From contig NW_024881531.1 of the NCBI RefSeq assembly GCF_019059575.1, positions 372,001 through 436,000 on the forward strand: a DNA stretch of 64,000 nucleotides. The letters run 5' to 3'. The notes beneath the pieces are model-generated. The model did not search any database, was not told the origin of the DNA, and worked only from the letters and a program-made list of their open reading frames with translations. This DNA is from Amphibalanus amphitrite (Eukaryota; Arthropoda; Thecostraca; Balanomorpha; Balanidae). Both the position numbers and the translations under genes were made by a program. This document shows positions 59,481 through 64,000 of the stretch, piece after piece. Position 1 is the stretch's first letter; every line of letters starts with the position of its first letter.

Positions 59481-61360
59481 ATGAGCGAGCAAACATACAC
59501 ATTTAATGTGCACATTTAATGTGCATTTAATGTGAACGTGTGCCTCATCGAAGATTTACGGATTTATATTTACCGATTTACATTGAAAAATTTAATGACG
59601 TGTCAATAAAATTATTAGGACGACTTTTGGTCCATTTCTCAATCACGTTATTTAAAAATTGCTTCCCAACTAACGTGGGTCCATAGGATGTGTTTTAAAG
59701 GCCTTCATATGGTTGGTCCCATTGCTATAATGCTATGATGGCCTAGAATTGCGCAGACTCAGAAACTACTGGTAATCAAAAACACTATTAAATAATTACA
59801 GCTTAAATGTAATGATACAAGAGTCGTGTTCAATTTGATGTAAGAAGTTCGAGTTATTATTCATAGACTAGATACTCATCCTTCAAATATTTTCCTTAGA
59901 TGAATGAGCATACTATTATGTATTTGAACTTAGGCGTAGCTATTTCTTGTTTGGGTGTTTTGTATAGGATATTGTTCGTGCCCTTACTCAAGATAAGACA
60001 TTTCAATGGGAAATATTTACATAGGCAAGTTAATAGTCTACTCATTATTATTGACTTGTTTTGTGACAGATTAACACTAAAACGAACATTTAGGTGATAT
60101 GAATAGTCATAGATCACATGAATCTATGATTCATGTTATCTATGGAATAGTGAATGCACAAATACAAAGGACCGTCGACCACACAAGTTAAATTATCGGG
60201 AGGGATGCTTGAACAATGTACAAATATACAAAACACTGTACTAGAACGGAGCCCAGTGGGCATATTGGTTCAGATGAGAAAGACTGTATAATCACAACGG
60301 TAACCTAAAGGCTTCCAGCTCTCGACAAATAGCTGCTGAATATGAGGCTCGACACAACATCACCCCTTCCACAGACCCAGTGCGATCGCCCACAGTTCAC
60401 GCAGAGGTCTCTAAGAAGGTCAACAAGGCCTCTCAGACCCCAAAGCTCAGAGGTCTTTCAGAGGTCAGTGGTCGCCGGTCACAGACCGGGTCACAGGTCA
60501 CATCTCAGCTGCCAGCCGTTCCCAAGGAGGTAGTGAGCATGACTAGGTGGATGCAGCATGTGCGTGGACCTGCAGCCTGTGCTTGCACAGTTCTCGTAGT
60601 CTCACGCCGGCTAAACCTTTGGTGCGAAAATGACTAGTGCTGAATAAAAACATGACTAGTCCAGATGGTGACAGTAGCCATAAAGCGGCAGCTGAACGTC
60701 CGATGTAACCCAGTCGGCTCTACGAACACTGAGATAGCTGGATAGCTGCATTGGGTCTAGTCCAGGTGCACTGCGTAATCCATGTCACTCAATATTTGTT
60801 GAGGTTTTGCTCACATAAGTGACGAGTAGGTGGAACTGAGCTTACTGGAGCGCAGGGCCAGGCGATCAAAATAATTCAACGACAGCGCGAGCTGTTGAGC
60901 TCACTGAGGTAATTGTACGGCCAAGAGTCGACTGAGTTCACACAAGCAGCCAGTAGTGTTCAGCCTGCACTCACGAGAGCGGTAGGTGGCCGTACTGAGC
61001 TCAGGCGAGTGATAAGTGAACTAGCTCGCAAAAGCGGCAGTGGTGCCGATCTGAGCTCACAGTAGAAACCGATACACAGTCTGAGCTTGCTAGGAGCAGG
61101 GAGTAGTATGTGGCCTGGTTCTGCCTACATGAACGATAAGTGGCATGACTCAGTTCACAGAACAATATGTGATGTGCCCGAGCTTGGTCTGAGCTCCCAG
61201 GAGATGCAGATAAGCCCATCTACGCTTACAGGAGCGGTAGATGTCAGCTCGCAGGAGCGGTACCTAAGTCTCTGCTCGTAGGAGCTGTAGGTGAGTCAAT
61301 ATCATCTAACGGGAGCGGTAGGGCTCTGCTGACAGAAGATGCAGGTGAGTCAGTCCGAGC

Positions 61361-63186
61361 TCACAGTAGCGGCAGGTAGGCTGGCCGGCCGTCGGTGGAC
61401 GGCGGCCAGCACTCCCAGACGGAGGGAGGTGCCGGCAGCGCCACCTGTCGGTAGGCGGCCTCCTCAGTCAGCGCCGGTACTCCGTCCCAGTAGGGGGCGC
61501 TGGCGGGCCCGGCCCACACCGGTACCCAGGGCAGCACTGCAACGACACGGAACGGCGGTCAGACGGGACAAGTAACGGCGGTCAAATGGGACACGGAATG
61601 ATAGTCAGACGGGACGCAGAAGCTGGCACGGAGTTACAGAGAGAAGGGGTGAACGAACTAGTGGATGTTTCGTAGCGTAGGTGCAAGAGACGCAAAACTG
61701 AACGACAAATAGGTCAGTTATGAGTAGTCATTAATTAGCCCTTGAAGAATATTACACAAACCATACTTCACTGACGAAAACAAGAAGTGAATTTAGCGAC
61801 TGGTGTTTTAATCATGTAGTTCTCATGTGCATTGATCTTACGTGTCATGGCCTGCGGGTACTGCTCCCACTGCTGCTGCTCCTGGACGTGAGCCGTCTCC
61901 GGCTGCGGCGGCCGCGGCGGCTGCGGCTGGTATTGGTGTAGAGGCTGCGGCGGCTGCTGCGGCTGACAGAGGGACAGGTCGAGGCCAGGGTAGGGCGCCG
62001 GAGCGACACAGGCCGGCCCCGCCAGTGGCGCCCCCGCCGGCGCCCCGGCGGCGTACCCCGGCGCCCCCGGCGGACTCAGGCGCGCTCGCTTGGTGGCGCC
62101 CTCGTCGAACTGGAGTCTCCGCTTGGCGGAGCCACCGTCGGCGTGCTCCGCCGCCGGCCGCCGTTTCCTGGGTCGGGGAGCGTCGTCCCCGGCAGGCCTC
62201 TTGGCTGGTCGACTGGGCGCCTTCTCAGGACGGGTGGGTGTCTGCTCAGGACGACTGGGTGTCTTATGGTGCTCGGGAGTGACTGAAGAAGAACAAGAAG
62301 TCCCACCGGACGGAAGGGTCTGGACGGAACCAGCTGACTCACCAGGTCTGGTAGTCTCAGAAAGTTCAGCTGGCTCTGTTCTAGTCGATTCTACCGCTGA
62401 ACTGGTAGTGATAGTGGCCTCCAAACGCTTTGCGCCATTGAGGTTCTCTTTACACGGGCTACTGATCTCACTATTTGACTGTGGTTGAAGAGGCGACCCT
62501 CGGGCTCGTGGATCATCCGTCTCGGTACCCAGTGGACCCCGAGACTCAGACCCTCCACTTGACAAGCATCGGGGCTCAGTTTCAGAAGTTGAACATTTCT
62601 TAGGCTCCTTATCCGTAGCTGAGGCTCTCCGGAGCTCGGTCTCTGCAGCTGAGGCTTTCCGAGGCTCTGTGGACTCGGCTCTAGTGCCCTCAGGAGAGCC
62701 GCTGTCACCTCCTGAACCGCCGCTCGCCTCATCATCAGCGTCAGCGGCGCTAGAGTAGCGCTCCGTATCGCTCAGATACCGGAGCAGCATCTTCTTTTTG
62801 TACTTTGGAGAGCCGGCGGCCGGAGGTGAACGACCACGACGACCTGGAGAGGTCAGTGTCGGCACCGCACTGGGGTCAGACGGGTCGACCCGGTCAGCGG
62901 GGTTGGTGAGGTCACTGGGGTCGCCGGGGTTGACACCGTTCAGCTCGATGCGCTGCTCCGCATCGATGCCGGTAGAGGTCTGCTGTCTGGTGTCGTCACC
63001 TGTAACAGGTGGAAATAAGCGTCACCGCTGGGGAGCGTCGACGGATATAAAAAGTCATATCGACACAGTGCTGTCTGAAACATCCAGTCGTACTATTCGA
63101 AATGCATGCACATATACCTCCGATACGTTTTGATAATTGTTCACGTAACCGGTAACACACTGCCGTGTCGGGTTCGTTACCATATC
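61361..63186 (-). CDS. unrecognised proline-rich, probably nuclear protein; last three exons
   Basis: Minus-strand exons 63186-63118, 62999-61842 and 61536-61361 join in frame (phase 1, then phase 1) with GT/AG introns and end in TGA. They encode at least 466 residues. The first has YGNEPDTAVCYRLREQLSKR. The large exon begins GDDTRQQ, then has a basic KYKKKMLLRYLSDTE, a long Ser/Thr/Glu-rich acidic part, a bipartite nuclear-signal-like stretch (KRPAGDDAPRPRKRRPA), KRRLQFDEG, and a Pro/Gln-rich tail. The last exon is Trp/Pro-rich (LPWVPVWAGP, SVWECWPPSTDG) and ends PAYLPLL. This composition suggests a transcriptional regulator, but no DNA-binding domain is visible and no family is claimed. The 63186 acceptor needs an upstream exon not resolved here; the start codon is unknown. 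Confidence 0.72.
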
Positions 63187-63806
63187 CTGTTGAAAAGTTG
63201 TGCCTTCGTGCGTAAATGCCACGAGGTCCTAGCCAGTATGTAAAGTTAAAACTATGCAATGCATGCATAGAAATTTAAATATAACCCGACGGTAGCCAAC
63301 GCATTTTGTTCCAATGTGTTATTTGCAGAGGAGCGCAGAGGAACTGCACGAGTTCGATGTTCTTCCATGTCTGATGACTGCGACTCTGCCTGCGCCTTTT
63401 TCATGGTGTATTCATTATCTGCATTGGCTGCGCTGTGTTTTTGCTCGTGTGACACGCCTCCTCTGTGCACTGTTCCATCGACTGTCGGAGTCGCTGCGCC
63501 GCGTGGTCGGGCGAGGCACGCCCCGATAGCTGGCCAGGTGCCCACTCCGCTTACACCCCCGCTCCTCTCCTCTCTCCACCCGCTCTGCACTCTCTCCAGA
63601 GCCCCGCCCCGACCCACGTGCCTCACAAAGTCCTGCACAGGCTGTGGGTCTCAGCGTGGTGTCTCCCCTGTAGCGTTCGACTGGTGACTCGTGCCGTGCA
63701 GACACCTCGCGGGGAGGGTGTCTGCCGCGCGGAGACTCCCGCTGAGACCTCCTGCCCTGCAGAGCCCTGAGCGGAGAGCCTGTCCCCGTCTGACCGCACT
63801 CGCGAA

Positions 63807-63837
<31 letters not shown>

Positions 63838-64000
63838 GGCGCTGTAGAGGGCACATGCTGGGTGCCGACGTGTTGCCAAACGGCCTCTCTCGGACCCTGT
63901 AACATCGCGGCGCTTGCGGTGGAGCCGCCCCTGCCCGGCTGTGCAACATGGCTGAAACGGTTCGCAGCGACGCAGGACGAGTTATGGTGCTGTTAACGTA
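63187..64000. other. upstream part of the unrecognised gene; no exon resolved
   Basis: CG-rich from 63460 onward with a C run of about 17 at 63808 followed by CA repeats. Several frames are open on both strands. No donor with the required phase (one base into a codon) could be chosen with confidence, so earlier exons may be here or beyond the window. Confidence 0.35.

Larger units (their letters stand above)
55970..61360. other. intergenic, no gene confidently seen
   Basis: Mostly AT-rich sequence with microsatellites. At 60350-60600 and 60820-61350 GC content rises, and AGCTCAC...GAGCGGTAGGTG-like words repeat irregularly, but no exon with recognisable protein was found. The 3'UTR of the gene ending at 61361 should lie just below it. 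Confidence 0.35.

Noticed and set aside
61768-61841. Read-through end of the large exon of the unrecognised gene
   Set aside because: A good donor (ACAC|GTAAGA) lies at 61842 and the phase fits an acceptor at 61536, so the extra residues are probably intron.

Overview
The window looks like a piece of an arthropod nuclear genome, most likely a crustacean (inference). It has spliced genes with canonical GT/AG introns, three recognisable animal genes, many microsatellites and a dense load of nested transposable elements. No bacterial operons, rRNA genes, functional tRNA genes or CRISPR arrays were seen.

Genes. (1) TMEM177, minus strand, 3911-6329: five exons that join in phase to 328 residues. 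(2) An Id/extramacrochaetae-type HLH protein, plus strand, from 11654; the first coding exon is clear, the 3' exon is not. (3) A TCF21/capsulin/musculin-type (HLH54F-like) bHLH factor, minus strand, 38963-42071: three coding exons, 161 residues, with a likely 5'UTR exon and promoter near 45257-45410. (4) An unrecognised proline-rich, probably nuclear protein, minus strand, 61361-63186: the last three exons of a longer gene. An Id-type HLH antagonist and a class II bHLH activator therefore lie about 30 kb apart, with GC-rich, E-box-bearing blocks between and around them.

Mobile DNA. 993-2931 is a miniature LTR retrotransposon with TG...CA LTRs, a polypurine tract and a perfect 5-bp target duplication. 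2976-3232, 29436-29646 and 30613-31115 are hAT-type MITEs starting CAGGGCTGCGG. 7042-7613 is a hAT-type MITE filled with a GGGGCCC minisatellite. 7807-8842 and 23735-23889 are one hAT-type MITE family with and without an insertion. 6881-10040, 24120-25045, 37223-38422, 47804-50758, 50763-51916, 53723-54592 and several decayed copies belong to a set of families that begin CCC(G/T)CGC, end in the reverse complement, insert at TTAA, carry a G-tract/C-tract hairpin near each end and have bodies packed with AGGTCA words. These look like piggyBac-type non-autonomous elements. 47368-55339 is a stack of nested inverted-repeat elements, several of which repeat their own terminal word internally.

Other repeats. 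There is a 57-bp satellite (16.72-17.82 kb), an array of CACGTG-bearing modules (18.78-19.51 kb), (GGGCC)n at 19.52 kb, and long GA/CT/CA microsatellites. GC-rich single-copy blocks near 14.3, 16.1, 20-22.3, 27.1, 28.9, 32.3-33.2, 36.2, 39.7-40.5 and 55.7 kb may be regulatory or hold unresolved exons.

All exon joins and element boundaries were read by eye. Nothing was searched or computed.
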